64,000 nucleotides of DNA from Labrys sp. KNU-23 (GCF_008330945.1 NZ_CP043488.1:1958501-2022500), one strand, 5' to 3'. Counted from the first letter of the stretch, positions 42,719 through 51,488 are shown. The notes: generated by a model from the sequence alone, not told the origin. Numbers and translations: made by a program.

Positions 42719-43405
42719 ATGACGACCGTCCAGGCCCTCAAGGCATTGTCGGGGGTCACCACCATCACCGGGACCCCGGAAGAGGTGCGCGACGGCCTCG
42801 GCCATCTCGGCGCCAAGGGGACTCAGGTCATTGCCGTGACGCTGGATCAAGTCAGTTCTCCGGCAGTGAAGGTGCTCGCCCATACGTTCGAGAGCATTGC
42901 CCCGCTCGTCGGCGCGATCATGGCCCGGCGCGAGAAGGCCGCGCTCCAGTCGATCATCGAGGCCTTGGTGCCCCAGGTGCCGCTGCCCCAGCATATGCTG
43001 GCCGAGGCCCGGATGACGGCCGAGGCACGCAGGGCCGTGCTGGAGGAAGGCGAATGGCTCACCGCTGCCCAGGTTGCGGAAGTGGCTGGATTCAGCGCGA
43101 CCAATCCCAGCGCGCAGCCCAACAAGTGGAAGAAGGACGGGCAGATCTTCGCCATCCGCCATCAGGGTATCGACTATTTCCCCGGCTATGGCCTGGATCC
43201 CTCGACCGGCTATCGTCCGGCCAGGCCGCTGGGGGAGGTGCTGAAAATCTTCGGCCAGGCCAAGGATGGCTGGGGCGCGGCCTATTGGTTCGCCTCCGAC
43301 AACAGCTATCTGGGCGGGGAGCGTCCCCAGGACCTGCTGCTGCGCGAGCCCGACCGGGTCATCGCCGCGGCTCGTGACGAAATGGAGGGCGCGCTGCATG
43401 GCTAA
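42719..43405 (+). CDS. Xre/MbcA/ParS-type antitoxin
   Basis: A 228-residue protein placed just before a RES-domain toxin. The middle (EGEWLTAAQVAEVAGFSATNPSAQPNKWKKDGQIFAIRHQGIDYFPGY) resembles a DNA-binding segment, and the C-terminus (LGEVLKIFGQAKDGWGAAYWFASDNSYLGGERPQDLLLREPDRVIAAARDE) has the layout of the ParS/MbcA toxin-binding domain with its W/F-x-L-x-G-x-x-P pattern. It should neutralise the RES protein and repress the operon through the dyad at 42667-42690. It overlaps the toxin gene by 8 bp. Confidence 0.8.
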   Translation: MTTVQALKALSGVTTITGTPEEVRDGLGHLGAKGTQVIAVTLDQVSSPAVKVLAHTFESIAPLVGAIMARREKAALQSIIEALVPQVPLPQHMLAEARMTAEARRAVLEEGEWLTAAQVAEVAGFSATNPSAQPNKWKKDGQIFAIRHQGIDYFPGYGLDPSTGYRPARPLGEVLKIFGQAKDGWGAAYWFASDNSYLGGERPQDLLLREPDRVIAAARDEMEGALHG

Positions 43406-44090
43406 GATGAGGGCTGTGCCGAGGCCTGCCAAGGCACGCCCTCCGACGCCTGTTCCGCCATCGCACCTCGCCGCCAAGACGGCCACGATGACCTGGCCCA
43501 AGGGCCAGGTCATCCACCGCCTTCACCTCGACAGATATGGGCCGGCCCAGTTCAATCCCGGCCTTGCCGGCAATGCCCGCTTCAGCCCGATCAAGAACGA
43601 GGAGGGTGCGCCGATCCCCACCCTTTATGGCGGCACCTCCTTCGAATGCGCCGCCATGGAGACCGTCTTCCATGACGTTCCCTTCACCGCGCGCTTGAAG
43701 ACACTCGACAAGGCCAGGCTTGCCGGCCAGGTGCATTCCCGGCTCGAGCCGCAGCAGGATCTCCTGCTCGTCGATCTCAGCGCGACGGCCTTGCGCCGCC
43801 TCGGCCTGCGCCGGACCCAGCTCGTCGACACCGAGAAGGATCGGTATCCCGGTACGCGGGCCTGGGCAGCGGCCTTCCATGCGGCGCTGCCCGATGTGCA
43901 GGGCCTGTGCTGGATTTCCCGGCAGGACGACCGGGCGCTCGCCCTCGTCCTGTTCGGTGATCGCCTTCCCGGCGATGTCCTGGCTCCGGTGGGCGGGCAG
44001 CGTGTCCTTCTGGCCTCGGGCGAAGCCCTCACCGAGCTGACCGGGCTGGCCGACCGCATCGGCGTGAAGCTGGTCGCGGGCAAGGCCTGA
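43398..44090 (+). CDS. RES-domain toxin (NAD+-degrading)
   Basis: A 230-residue RES protein. The conserved arginine lies in VIHRLHLDRYGP (Arg41), a second one in GNARFSPI (Arg61), and the glutamates in YGGTSFECAAMETVFHD (about 77-93), the positions that give the family its name together with a downstream serine. Characterised RES toxins (MbcT, ParT) degrade or use NAD+. The first 30 residues are basic and proline-rich and are not part of the domain. It starts inside the antitoxin gene (8-bp overlap), as expected for a toxin-antitoxin pair. Confidence 0.88.
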   Translation: MAKMRAVPRPAKARPPTPVPPSHLAAKTATMTWPKGQVIHRLHLDRYGPAQFNPGLAGNARFSPIKNEEGAPIPTLYGGTSFECAAMETVFHDVPFTARLKTLDKARLAGQVHSRLEPQQDLLLVDLSATALRRLGLRRTQLVDTEKDRYPGTRAWAAAFHAALPDVQGLCWISRQDDRALALVLFGDRLPGDVLAPVGGQRVLLASGEALTELTGLADRIGVKLVAGKA

Positions 44091-44176
44091 CGGCGGGGAC
44101 GAGGGTCTTCCGGGAACAGGGGGCATCGCGTCCACCGGGAGCAGGGGAACTGCACTCCCGATGGACGCGGGAGCGG

Positions 44177-44950
44177 CTACCAGATGGTGTAGCCGCAATC
44201 GACGACGACGACCGCGCCCGTCATGGCGCTCGCGGCGTCGCTGGCCAGGAACAGGATGGCCGAGGCGATTTCGTCGGCACGCGCCACGCGCTTCATCGGC
44301 GTCATCTCCATCCACACCGGAAACAGCTCAGGCTTATCGAAGCCACCGCGCGACATCGGCGTGTCGACATAGGTCGGTGCCACGGCATTGACACGCACGC
44401 CGTGGGGCGCCCATTCGCCGGCCAGCGATTTGGTCATATGGTGCACGCCGGCCTTGGCGGCATTGTAATGGACCTGGCGCTGGGGCTTGTTGGAAATCAG
44501 GCCGGACATCGAGCCCAGCGTGACGATGGAGCCCTTGCCACGCTGCAGCATGGCCCGGCCGAATTCGCGGCAGCTCCAGTAGCAGCCATTGAGGTCGACA
44601 TCGATCACCTTGCGCCAGACCTCGTCGGTCATGTCCTCGCCGCCGGTGTCGGGCCAGGCGATGCCGGCATTGGCGATCAGGATGTCGACGCCGCCATGGC
44701 GTTCATTGGCTTCGCCCGCGGCTCGGCCGACGGCATCGGCATCGGTGACGTCGAGTGCGACGGCATCGACGGTCCAGCCCTTGGCGGCGAGGGCCTCCCG
44801 GCCGCTGGCGAGCACGGCCGGGTCGAGATCGGAGATCACCACCTTGGCGCCGGCTTCCAGCAGCGCCTCGGCGCTGGCGAGCCCGATGCCGCGACCGCCG
44901 CCGGTGATGAAGGCCGTCTGGCCGGACAGGTCGAATTTCTTCAAATACAT
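44177..44950 (-). CDS. Short-chain dehydrogenase, polyol dehydrogenase-like
   Basis: A 257-residue classical SDR. TGGGRGIGLASAEAL is the nucleotide motif, NAGIAWP the NAG element, SMSGLISNKPQRQVHYNAAKAG gives catalytic Ser, Tyr and Lys. The ending DCGYTIW and the PELFPVWMEMTPMKR string resemble Rhodobacter galactitol dehydrogenase. It probably oxidises a hexitol or pentitol to the ketose. It is 34 bp after a polyol-type ABC permease gene, so it acts on the imported sugar alcohol. Confidence 0.88.
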   Translation of the reverse strand: MYLKKFDLSGQTAFITGGGRGIGLASAEALLEAGAKVVISDLDPAVLASGREALAAKGWTVDAVALDVTDADAVGRAAGEANERHGGVDILIANAGIAWPDTGGEDMTDEVWRKVIDVDLNGCYWSCREFGRAMLQRGKGSIVTLGSMSGLISNKPQRQVHYNAAKAGVHHMTKSLAGEWAPHGVRVNAVAPTYVDTPMSRGGFDKPELFPVWMEMTPMKRVARADEIASAILFLASDAASAMTGAVVVVDCGYTIW

Positions 44951-44984
44951 CGCTGCAATATCCTCCAGGTGGATTGTCGCGCCG

Positions 44985-45806
44985 TCACTTGACGGCGCCG
45001 AAGGTGAGACCTCGGACGAGCTGGCGCTGCGTGAGCCAGCCGAAGATCAGGATGGGGCCGATCGCCATCAGCGAAGCGGCGGAAAGCTTGGCCCAGAACA
45101 GGCCCTCAGGGCTGGAGAAGCGGGCGATGAAGGCGGTGAGGGGCGTGGCCTGCGTCACCGTGAGGTTGATGCTCCAGAACGCCTCGTTCCAGGACAGGAT
45201 GATGGCGAGCAGCGCCGTGGAGGCGATGCCGGGCATGGTCATCGGCAGCAGCATCCATACGAACTGCTTGAGAGGGCCGGCGCCGTCCATGCGCGCCGCT
45301 TCCAGGATCTCCTTGGGCACGTCGCGAAAGAAGGTGAAGAGCATCCATACGATGATCGGCAGGTTGATCAGCGTGTAGAGGCCGGTCAGCCCCGCGAGAG
45401 AGTCCAGCAATCCCGCCCACTGGAACAGGAGATAGATCGGCACGAGCACGCCCACAGCCGGCATCATCTTGGTGGAGAGCATCCACATCAAAAGGTCCTT
45501 GGCGCGCGGGCCGGGGAAGAAGGCGAGCGCATAGGCCGCCGGCAGGCCGATGAGGATACCGAGCACCGTCGAGCCGACCGAGATGATCACGCTGTTGGCG
45601 AAGAAATGGAGGTAGTCGGCACTCTCCAGGATCTCCTCGAAATTGTGCAGGCTCGGCTGGAAGAACAGGACCGGAGGGGTGGCTATAGCCTGCTGTTCGG
45701 TCTTGAAGGCGGTGATCGTCATCCACAGGATGGGAAAGAACAGCGCCAGGGTGAACAGCCAGCACAGCACGCTGACGATGATGCGACGGGTGAGGGAGAC
45801 GGCCAT
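44985..45806 (-). CDS. Polyol/sugar ABC transporter permease (SmoG/MalG-like)
   Basis: A 273-residue permease with six helices. The EAA loop reads EILEAARMDGAGPLKQFVWMLLPMTMPGI, and the C-terminus is FGWLTQRQLVRGLTFGAVK, typical for MalG-type proteins. It follows the MalF-like gene after 3 bp and precedes the dehydrogenase gene. It forms the channel with the MalF-like permease in the inner membrane. Confidence 0.93.
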   Translation of the reverse strand: MAVSLTRRIIVSVLCWLFTLALFFPILWMTITAFKTEQQAIATPPVLFFQPSLHNFEEILESADYLHFFANSVIISVGSTVLGILIGLPAAYALAFFPGPRAKDLLMWMLSTKMMPAVGVLVPIYLLFQWAGLLDSLAGLTGLYTLINLPIIVWMLFTFFRDVPKEILEAARMDGAGPLKQFVWMLLPMTMPGIASTALLAIILSWNEAFWSINLTVTQATPLTAFIARFSSPEGLFWAKLSAASLMAIGPILIFGWLTQRQLVRGLTFGAVK

Positions 45807-45809
45807 CGA

Positions 45810-46700
45810 TCAATCCTCCAGCGTGCGCGAAATCGTGCGCATGAGGAAGATGGCGACGAGGTTGGCGAGGACCACGGCAAGCATGCCGCCGGCCGAGGCA
45901 CCGCCGATGTCGGAATCGAGCAGCGCTGTCTTGTAGATCAGATAGGGCAGGGTGGTGGAGGCGTCACCCGGCCCGCCGGCGGTGGTGACCAGGATCTCGG
46001 CGAAGATCGAGAGCAGGAAGATCGTCTCGATCATCACCACGATGGTGATGGCCCGGTAGAGGTGCGGCAGCATGATGTGGGCGAACAGCCGCAGCCCATT
46101 GGCGCCGTCCATGCGGGCGGCCTCGATCTGCTCGCGGTCGAGCGATTGCAGCGAGGTCAGCAGGATCAGGAGGGCAAACGGGATCCATTGCCAGGCCACG
46201 ATGATGATCACTGACACGAGCGGGTAGTCCGAGAACCAGTCGATGACGGGCAGCCCGAGGGAGCGCGAGATCCAGGCGAACAACCCGTTCACCGGATGCA
46301 TCAGCAGGTTCTTCCACACCAGGGCGCTGACGGTGGGCATGATGAAGAAGGGGGCGATGCACAAAAGGCGCGCCAGCCCGCGCCCGAATACCGGCTGGTC
46401 GAGCAGGATGGCACCGAGGACGCCGACCGCCACCGTAATCGCCAGCACGCTCACCACCAGGATGACGGTGTTGAGGATGGCGTTCGTCAGCCCCGGATCC
46501 TCGAGCAGGTAGCGGTAATTGTCGAGGCCGGCAAAGCCGGTCTGGTCGAGATAGTTCAGATTATAGCGTTGGAACGACAGGTAGACCGTCAGCGCCAGTG
46601 GCACGATCATCCAGACGAACAGCAACAGGACGGATGGCGCCAGCAGGGGACGCGTATCGACGCCGACACCACGGTGGCGAGCGAACAAGGCGACGGCCAT
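45810..46700 (-). CDS. Polyol/sugar ABC transporter permease (SmoF/MalF-like)
   Basis: A 296-residue permease. AGGAG stands before the ATG at 46700, which is preferred to an upstream in-frame start at 46763. Features are the N-terminal helix RPLLAPSVLLLFVWMIVPLALTVYLSF, the EAA loop EQIEAARMDGANGLRLFAHIMLPHLY and a tail ending RTISRTLED. It lies 244 bp after the binding-protein gene, an interval occupied by three hairpins. Confidence 0.93.
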   Translation of the reverse strand: MAVALFARHRGVGVDTRPLLAPSVLLLFVWMIVPLALTVYLSFQRYNLNYLDQTGFAGLDNYRYLLEDPGLTNAILNTVILVVSVLAITVAVGVLGAILLDQPVFGRGLARLLCIAPFFIMPTVSALVWKNLLMHPVNGLFAWISRSLGLPVIDWFSDYPLVSVIIIVAWQWIPFALLILLTSLQSLDREQIEAARMDGANGLRLFAHIMLPHLYRAITIVVMIETIFLLSIFAEILVTTAGGPGDASTTLPYLIYKTALLDSDIGGASAGGMLAVVLANLVAIFLMRTISRTLED

Positions 46701-46833
46701 GGGGCTCCTTTCGGATCGGTCCTGATGCGTTTGGCGATCCGGTCTGTCGTCCGGAAACGCCACAGCGTGGCGAAATTGGGGGTTGCAAGGGGCGAAAGTT
46801 CTTGCTCGCCCGCCATTCTCCAGGGATTGGCGA

Positions 46834-46932
46834 CGCGGTCCCGATCGAGGCAGGATCGGGACCGCGCCACCGAAGATGCGTTCCGGGAGAGAAAACGCAT
46901 CTTGAGGGATTGCCGGGTGGTTCGCCCGGCAA
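46834..46932 (-). promoter_or_regulatory. Three stacked hairpins after the binding-protein gene
   Basis: Directly after the stop codon, in mRNA order: TTGCCGGG/CCCGGCAA (46910-46932), AAGATGCGTT/AACGCATCTT (46873-46903) and CGCGGTCCCGATC/GATCGGGACCGCG (46834-46866), each a perfect stem. No U-tract follows. Such structures downstream of binding-protein genes slow 3' decay and reduce read-through, so that the binding protein exceeds the permeases. Confidence 0.7.
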
Positions 46933-46944
46933 GCTTGTTCCGGC

Positions 46945-48264
46945 CTATTTCTTGGGGTAGCCGGCCTGGCGCATGGCGCGCTGGGTCAGCGACTGGGCGG
47001 CTGCAAGGCCCTGGTCGACCGTCTTCTTGCCGGCGATGACGGCGGCGAATTCCTGGCCGACGGCAGTGCCGATGCTCTGGAACTCGGGAATGCCGACGAA
47101 GGAGATGCCGCGATAGGGCACCTTCTCCTGGGTGGCGTCCGTCATGTTGGCGGTCTGGATCGTATCCAGTGTCAGCTTGGCGAAGGGCGCGGCCTTGATG
47201 TAGTCGGCATTGTCATAGGTCGACTGGCGGGTGCCCGGCGGCACGGTGACGATGCCGGAATAGTCGGCGACCAGCTTGATGTAGTCGGGCGAAGTGGCCC
47301 AATAGATGAACTTCTTGGCTGCATCAGGCGCCTTGGAGGAGGCCGGCACCGCCAGTGCCCAGGACCACAGATAGTGGTTGCCCTTGTTGAACTTGCCATA
47401 GGGCGGATGGGCATAGCCGAGCTTGCCGACGACGCTGCTCTGCTTGGGATCGTTGAGGAAGCCGGCCGAGACGGTGGCATCGACCCACATGCCGCATTTG
47501 CCGCTGGCGAACAAAGCGAGGTTCTCGTTGTAGCCGTTGGAGGCGGCACCGGGCGGGCCGTATTTCTTCAGGAGGTCGACATAGACGGTCAGGCCTTCCT
47601 TCCAGGCCGGTGTGTCGAATTGCGGCTTCCATTCCATGTCGAACCAGCGTGCGCCATAGGAATTGGCGACGGGGGTGATCTGGCCGATATTCTCGCCCCA
47701 GCCGGGTTTGCCGCGCAGGCAGATGCCGTAGATCCCGTGGTCGGGATCGTGGATCTTGGCAGCAAAGCCGTCGATGTCCTTCCAGGTCGGCTGCTCGGGC
47801 ATGGTCAGGCCGGCCTTGTCGAACAGATCCTTGCGATAGAAGGTCATCTGGCTTTCGGCGTAGAACGGCAAGGCGTAGAGCTTGCCGTCGTAGGAAAGCC
47901 CGTCCCGCACCGATTTGAGCACGTCGTCGAGCTTGTAGTCTGCGGGCACGGCATCGAACGCCGTCAGCCAGTTGCGCTCGCCCCACATCGGCGCTTCGAA
48001 CAGGCCGATGGTCATGACATCATACTGGCCGCCCTTGGTGGCGATGTCGGTGGTCAAGCGCTGGCGCAGGGTGTTTTCCTCCAGCACCACCCAGTTCAGC
48101 TTGATGTCCGGGTTCTTGGCTTCGAAATCCTTCGACAGCTTCTGCATCACCACCATGTCGTTGTTGTTGACGGTGGCGATGGTCAGCTTGGTTTCGGCCT
48201 GTGCCGGCAGACCGGCGATGAACGCCGCTGCCGCGCCGAGGCACAGCGTCTTGAGAGCTCGCAT
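46945..48264 (-). CDS. Sorbitol/mannitol-type ABC substrate-binding protein (SmoE-like)
   Basis: A 439-residue SBP_bac_1 protein. The signal peptide ends AGLPAQA before ETKLTIATVNNNDMVVMQKLS; the TIATVNNxDM opening, VLEENTLRQRLTTDIATKGGQYDVMTIG and SYDGKLYALPFYAESQMTFYRKDL resemble the Rhodobacter SmoE polyol-binding protein. The ATG at 48264 has AGGAGG upstream. It should deliver sugar alcohols to the two permeases. No ATPase gene is in this operon, so an MsmK/UgpC-type ATPase from elsewhere must power it. Confidence 0.9.
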   Translation of the reverse strand: MRALKTLCLGAAAAFIAGLPAQAETKLTIATVNNNDMVVMQKLSKDFEAKNPDIKLNWVVLEENTLRQRLTTDIATKGGQYDVMTIGLFEAPMWGERNWLTAFDAVPADYKLDDVLKSVRDGLSYDGKLYALPFYAESQMTFYRKDLFDKAGLTMPEQPTWKDIDGFAAKIHDPDHGIYGICLRGKPGWGENIGQITPVANSYGARWFDMEWKPQFDTPAWKEGLTVYVDLLKKYGPPGAASNGYNENLALFASGKCGMWVDATVSAGFLNDPKQSSVVGKLGYAHPPYGKFNKGNHYLWSWALAVPASSKAPDAAKKFIYWATSPDYIKLVADYSGIVTVPPGTRQSTYDNADYIKAAPFAKLTLDTIQTANMTDATQEKVPYRGISFVGIPEFQSIGTAVGQEFAAVIAGKKTVDQGLAAAQSLTQRAMRQAGYPKK

Positions 48265-48724
48265 GGTTTCCTCCTCCTTCTGGTGTCGTGTTCGACATCT
48301 CGATGCACTGCAAAGTCGATCGCCGGCCCGGCGCCGGTGCGAAGACAAGCATCCTCGCGTCGCGGCATTGGTGAAATGCGCAAGCTTCATCCAAATTTGG
48401 GCAAGACAAGTGAGTTTTGGCAGCGATTGCTAGCGAATTAGGCTATCTCCTCCGGGTATCGGTATTTTTCTTTCATATATTTTCATAACATTCCAAAAGC
48501 TATCATGGAGATTGTTTAAGTCAACAACGAAGCTGCCGGCAGGGCGCGCGATCTGCCGGTCGCTGGCCGGGAGCCAGGATTTCAGGGGCATGGCGGTGGC
48601 CGGCTTCCTCCCTCCGGGAGGTTTCGCACAGCCTTGACGAAGAGCGGTTTGCCTCCCGGCTTCAGAGCGGCGATGCTAGAAGGGATCGTTTTGTGAAAGG
48701 ACCGCGCCCGGCGCGGAAGGGGAG
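48265..48724. other. Divergent interval between the polyol operon and the CNNM gene
   Basis: 460 bp. An A/T-rich stretch at about 48440-48520 (TTTTTCTTTCATATATTTTC) probably holds the polyol-operon promoter, with TTGACT readable on the minus strand near 48515. No clear -10 partner at normal spacing and no protein-coding frame is convincing. Confidence 0.4.
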
Positions 48725-50065
48725 ATGATGTCCGGTTCCGACGACGGTGCTCTCGTCATGGACTTGTTGAGGGTACTAGCCGTCTTTGCTCTCGTGGCCG
48801 CCAACGGGTTTTTCGTGGCGGCCGAGTTCTCGCTCGTTGCCGTCCGCCGCAGCAGGGTGGCCGAACTTGCCGCTGCGGGGCGGATGAATGCCCGGCCGCT
48901 GCTGCGTGCCATCGACAATCTCGACGCCAATTTGGCGGCGACCCAGCTCGGCATCACCATCTCGTCCCTGGCGCTCGGCTGGATCGGCGAGCCGGCGCTT
49001 GCCCATCTGATCGAACCGCTGCTCGGCTGGCTGCCGGCGGGGATCGCGACCGTCGGCGCGCATGCCATTGCCGTCGCCCTTGCCTTCGTGATCATCACGG
49101 CCCTTCACATCGTCCTCGGCGAGCTCGCGCCCAAGAGCCTGGCCCTGCAGCGCAGCGAGGGCACGGCGCTATGGATCGTCCGGCCGCTGGGCTTGTTCCT
49201 GTTCCTGCTGCGCCCCGCCATCCTGATGCTGAACGGCCTCGGCAATCTGGTGCTGCGGGCATTCGGCCTGCGGCCTGGCTCCGGGGAGGAATCGCTGCAT
49301 TCGCCCGAGGAGCTCAAATTGCTGGTGCGGGCCAGCCAGGACGCCGGCATCCTGCAGGACGCCCAGGAGGAGGTGATGGTGCGCGTGCTCAGCATCGGTG
49401 GGCGCCGCATCAGCGATATCATGACGCCCCGGCGCGAGATCGACTGGGTCGATGTCGACGACGATCCCAAGGAGACGCTGCGCATCATCCGCGAGTGCCG
49501 TCACGACCATCTCCTGGTGGGGCGCGGCAATATCGACGAGCCGCTCGGCATGATCGTCAAGCAGGACCTGCTCGACCGGGTGCTGGACGGCGAGAGGCTC
49601 GATCCGCTTGCCGCCATCCGCCAGCCGATCATCGTGCATGAGGCGATGCCGATCTTCCGGGTGCTCGACCAGTTCAAGCGGACCCCGATCAGGCTGGCCC
49701 TCATCGTCGACGAATATGGCGGCCTCGAAGGCATCGTCACTCAGACCGACCTGCTCGAGGCGATGGCAGGCGACATGCCCGAGGTCGAGGGCGAAGAGCC
49801 CGATATCGTCGAGCGCCAGGACGGCTCCCTGCTGATCGACGGCATGATGCCGGCCTATGCCGCCTTCGACCGGCTGCAGCTGCATACGCGGCCGCAGGAT
49901 CGCGACTTCCACACCATTGCCGGCTTCGCGCTCTCGCGGCTCGGCCACCTGCCGGAAGTCGGCGAACAATTCGATTATGGTGGCTGGGTGTTCGAGATCA
50001 TCGACATGGACGATCGTCGCATCGACAAGCTCCTGGCGCGCCGGGTGGACAAAGCCGAGGCGTGA
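48725..50065 (+). CDS. CNNM/CorC family membrane protein with CBS pair (hemolysin-like)
   Basis: A 446-residue protein. Residues about 12-190 are a DUF21/CNNM transmembrane domain (AANGFFVAAEFSLVAVRRSR; ITISSLALGWIGEPALAHL; VLGELAPKSLALQRSE), followed by two CBS domains (about 215-340; RISDIMTPRREIDWVDVDDDP and RTPIRLALIVDEYGGLEGIVTQTDLLE) and a C-terminal CorC_HlyC domain (about 360-440). Relatives take part in Mg2+ or Co2+ efflux. Two adjacent ATGs (48725, 48728) follow GGGGAG closely, so the exact start is uncertain. It is monocistronic. Confidence 0.92.
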   Translation: MMSGSDDGALVMDLLRVLAVFALVAANGFFVAAEFSLVAVRRSRVAELAAAGRMNARPLLRAIDNLDANLAATQLGITISSLALGWIGEPALAHLIEPLLGWLPAGIATVGAHAIAVALAFVIITALHIVLGELAPKSLALQRSEGTALWIVRPLGLFLFLLRPAILMLNGLGNLVLRAFGLRPGSGEESLHSPEELKLLVRASQDAGILQDAQEEVMVRVLSIGGRRISDIMTPRREIDWVDVDDDPKETLRIIRECRHDHLLVGRGNIDEPLGMIVKQDLLDRVLDGERLDPLAAIRQPIIVHEAMPIFRVLDQFKRTPIRLALIVDEYGGLEGIVTQTDLLEAMAGDMPEVEGEEPDIVERQDGSLLIDGMMPAYAAFDRLQLHTRPQDRDFHTIAGFALSRLGHLPEVGEQFDYGGWVFEIIDMDDRRIDKLLARRVDKAEA

Positions 50066-50075
50066 CGTTCTTTCT

Positions 50076-50177
50076 GGGATCGCAGGCATCTCAGCGACAT
50101 GCCTGCATGTCGCGATTGCCTGCTCCTATCCATCTGCCGAGACATTGACAAGAGCAGGCAAGGATGCCTGCGATCCC
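50076..50177. repeat. Cloverleaf-forming intergenic element
   Basis: A 102-bp element between convergent genes. The outer stem pairs 50076-50090 with 50163-50177 (15 of 15 bp, GGGATCGCAGGCATC). Inside are a perfect hairpin GCGACATG-CCTG-CATGTCGC (50094-50113) and a second stem TTGCCTGCTC/GAGCAGGCAA (50116-50125 with 50152-50161). The hexamer GCCTGC or its complement occurs five times. No U-tract is present. Confidence 0.75.
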
Positions 50178-50195
50178 GGAAAATAAGGGCAGATT

Positions 50196-51350
50196 TCAGG
50201 TCCGATCAGCCGCGATGACGGCCTTCGTGCCGAGCGACTTCAGTTCGTCGATCGAAGCGACGCCCATCAGCGCCAGCGTGATCGAGACTTCCCGGGTGAG
50301 GATGTCGATCACGTCGGCGACCCCGGCCTGGCCGGCGGCGGCAAGGCCATAGGTATAGGCCCGGCCCAGCATGACGCCGTCTGCGCCCAGCCCGATGGCC
50401 TTGACGATGTCGGTGCCGCGGCGAATGCCGCCGTCCAGCATCACGCAGAAGTCGGGACCAACGGCCCGGCGGATGGCGGGCAGGGCCGCGATGGTGCTCG
50501 AAGCGCCGTCGAGCTGGCGTCCACCATGGTTGGAGATCACCACGCCGTCCAGGCCGATCGCCTTGGCCCGCTCAGCATCCTCGGGGGCGAGAACGCCCTT
50601 GACGACCAGCCTGCCCTGCCAGCGCTCGCGCAGCCAGGCCATGTCCTTCCATGACACGGTCTTGTCGATGTGACGCGACAGATTGGCGGCCTGTTCGAGC
50701 GCACCGCGCCCGAATTCGCGCCGATGTTCGATCGCCCGCACGCTGGGCATGCCGCGCGCCGCCACGTCGAGAAGCCAGCCCGGCTTGCGGGCGAGGCCGA
50801 GGAACAGGCCGGGCGTCACCCGTGTCAGCGAGCGGAAGCCGTTGCGGACGTCACGCTCGCGAATACCGGTGATCGCGGTGTCGACGGTCACGAACAGCGT
50901 GTCGGCGCCGGCCAGCCGGGCGCCTTCCAGGAACTCCTCGCAGAGCGAGCGATCGTCGAGCACGTAGAGCTGGAAATGCAGCGGCCCCTTGCTCGCTCGC
51001 CTGACATCGGCGAGCGAGGCGATGGAGAAGTTGGAAAGGCAGAGCGCGATCCCCGCCTGATGCGCCGCCCTGGCTGCCTTTTCTTCGCCTTTGCCGGCGT
51101 AAAGCCCGAGAAAGCCGACCGGCCCCAGCATGAAGGGCAGGGGATGGCGCGTGCCGAGATAATGCGTGGAGAGGTCCTGCTCGTGCGGCTCCACCAGCAC
51201 GTTCTGGCGCAGGGTCAGCCTGGCGTAATCGCGGCGATTGGCCCGGAGGGTCTCCTCCTCGAAGGACCCGCCATCGATATAGTCGAAGAAGATCTTCGGC
51301 AGGCGGCGTCGCGCTGCCTCGCGATAATCGTGAATATTCACCAATTGCAT
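50196..51350 (-). CDS. FMN-dependent alpha-hydroxy-acid dehydrogenase (LldD family)
   Basis: A 384-residue FMN enzyme of the L-lactate dehydrogenase/glycolate oxidase family. YIDGGSFEEETLRANR, LFVTVDTAITGIRERDVRNGF, VVKGVLAPEDAERA, the catalytic VISNHGGRQLDG (His of SNHGGRQ) and GGIRRGTDIVKAIGLGADGVMLGRA are all present. The segment between about 180 and 230 is long enough for the membrane-associating loop seen in LldD. It oxidises a 2-hydroxy acid to the 2-oxo acid. It is the last gene in the run that includes the HisD paralogue, so its substrate could be the acid produced there. Confidence 0.9.
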   Translation of the reverse strand: MQLVNIHDYREAARRRLPKIFFDYIDGGSFEEETLRANRRDYARLTLRQNVLVEPHEQDLSTHYLGTRHPLPFMLGPVGFLGLYAGKGEEKAARAAHQAGIALCLSNFSIASLADVRRASKGPLHFQLYVLDDRSLCEEFLEGARLAGADTLFVTVDTAITGIRERDVRNGFRSLTRVTPGLFLGLARKPGWLLDVAARGMPSVRAIEHRREFGRGALEQAANLSRHIDKTVSWKDMAWLRERWQGRLVVKGVLAPEDAERAKAIGLDGVVISNHGGRQLDGASSTIAALPAIRRAVGPDFCVMLDGGIRRGTDIVKAIGLGADGVMLGRAYTYGLAAAGQAGVADVIDILTREVSITLALMGVASIDELKSLGTKAVIAADRT

Positions 51351-51371
51351 GAAGGAAAGCCCAGCCTCGAT

Positions 51372-51472
51372 AGCGTTTTGCGATTTGGCGGAATCGCCAA
51401 GAATCGCAGAGACGCGTCAAACCAAAGAGTGAGAGCAAACAAGCGTTTCCGTCTAAACGTGCTTTGCTCTTG
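51372..51472 (+). repeat. Dispersed intergenic repeat, family A, copy 3
   Basis: Begins GCGTTTTGCGATT, carries GAATCGCAGAGACGCGTC and ends CGTGCTTTGCTCT, with an extra dyad TTGGCGG-AATC-GCCAA-like at its left end. It separates the regulator and LldD-type genes. Confidence 0.7.
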
Positions 51473-51488
51473 GGAGGATGACGGCCGG

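Noticed and set aside
44589..46214. A 541-codon plus-strand frame opposite the SDR and permease genes
   Set aside because: Charged low-complexity translation without any domain, shadow of the minus-strand operon.
48410..48440. A sigma-54-like motif TTGGCAG...TTGCT upstream of the CNNM gene
   Set aside because: The GG and GC are 8 bp apart instead of the required 10, and no enhancer-binding regulator is nearby.
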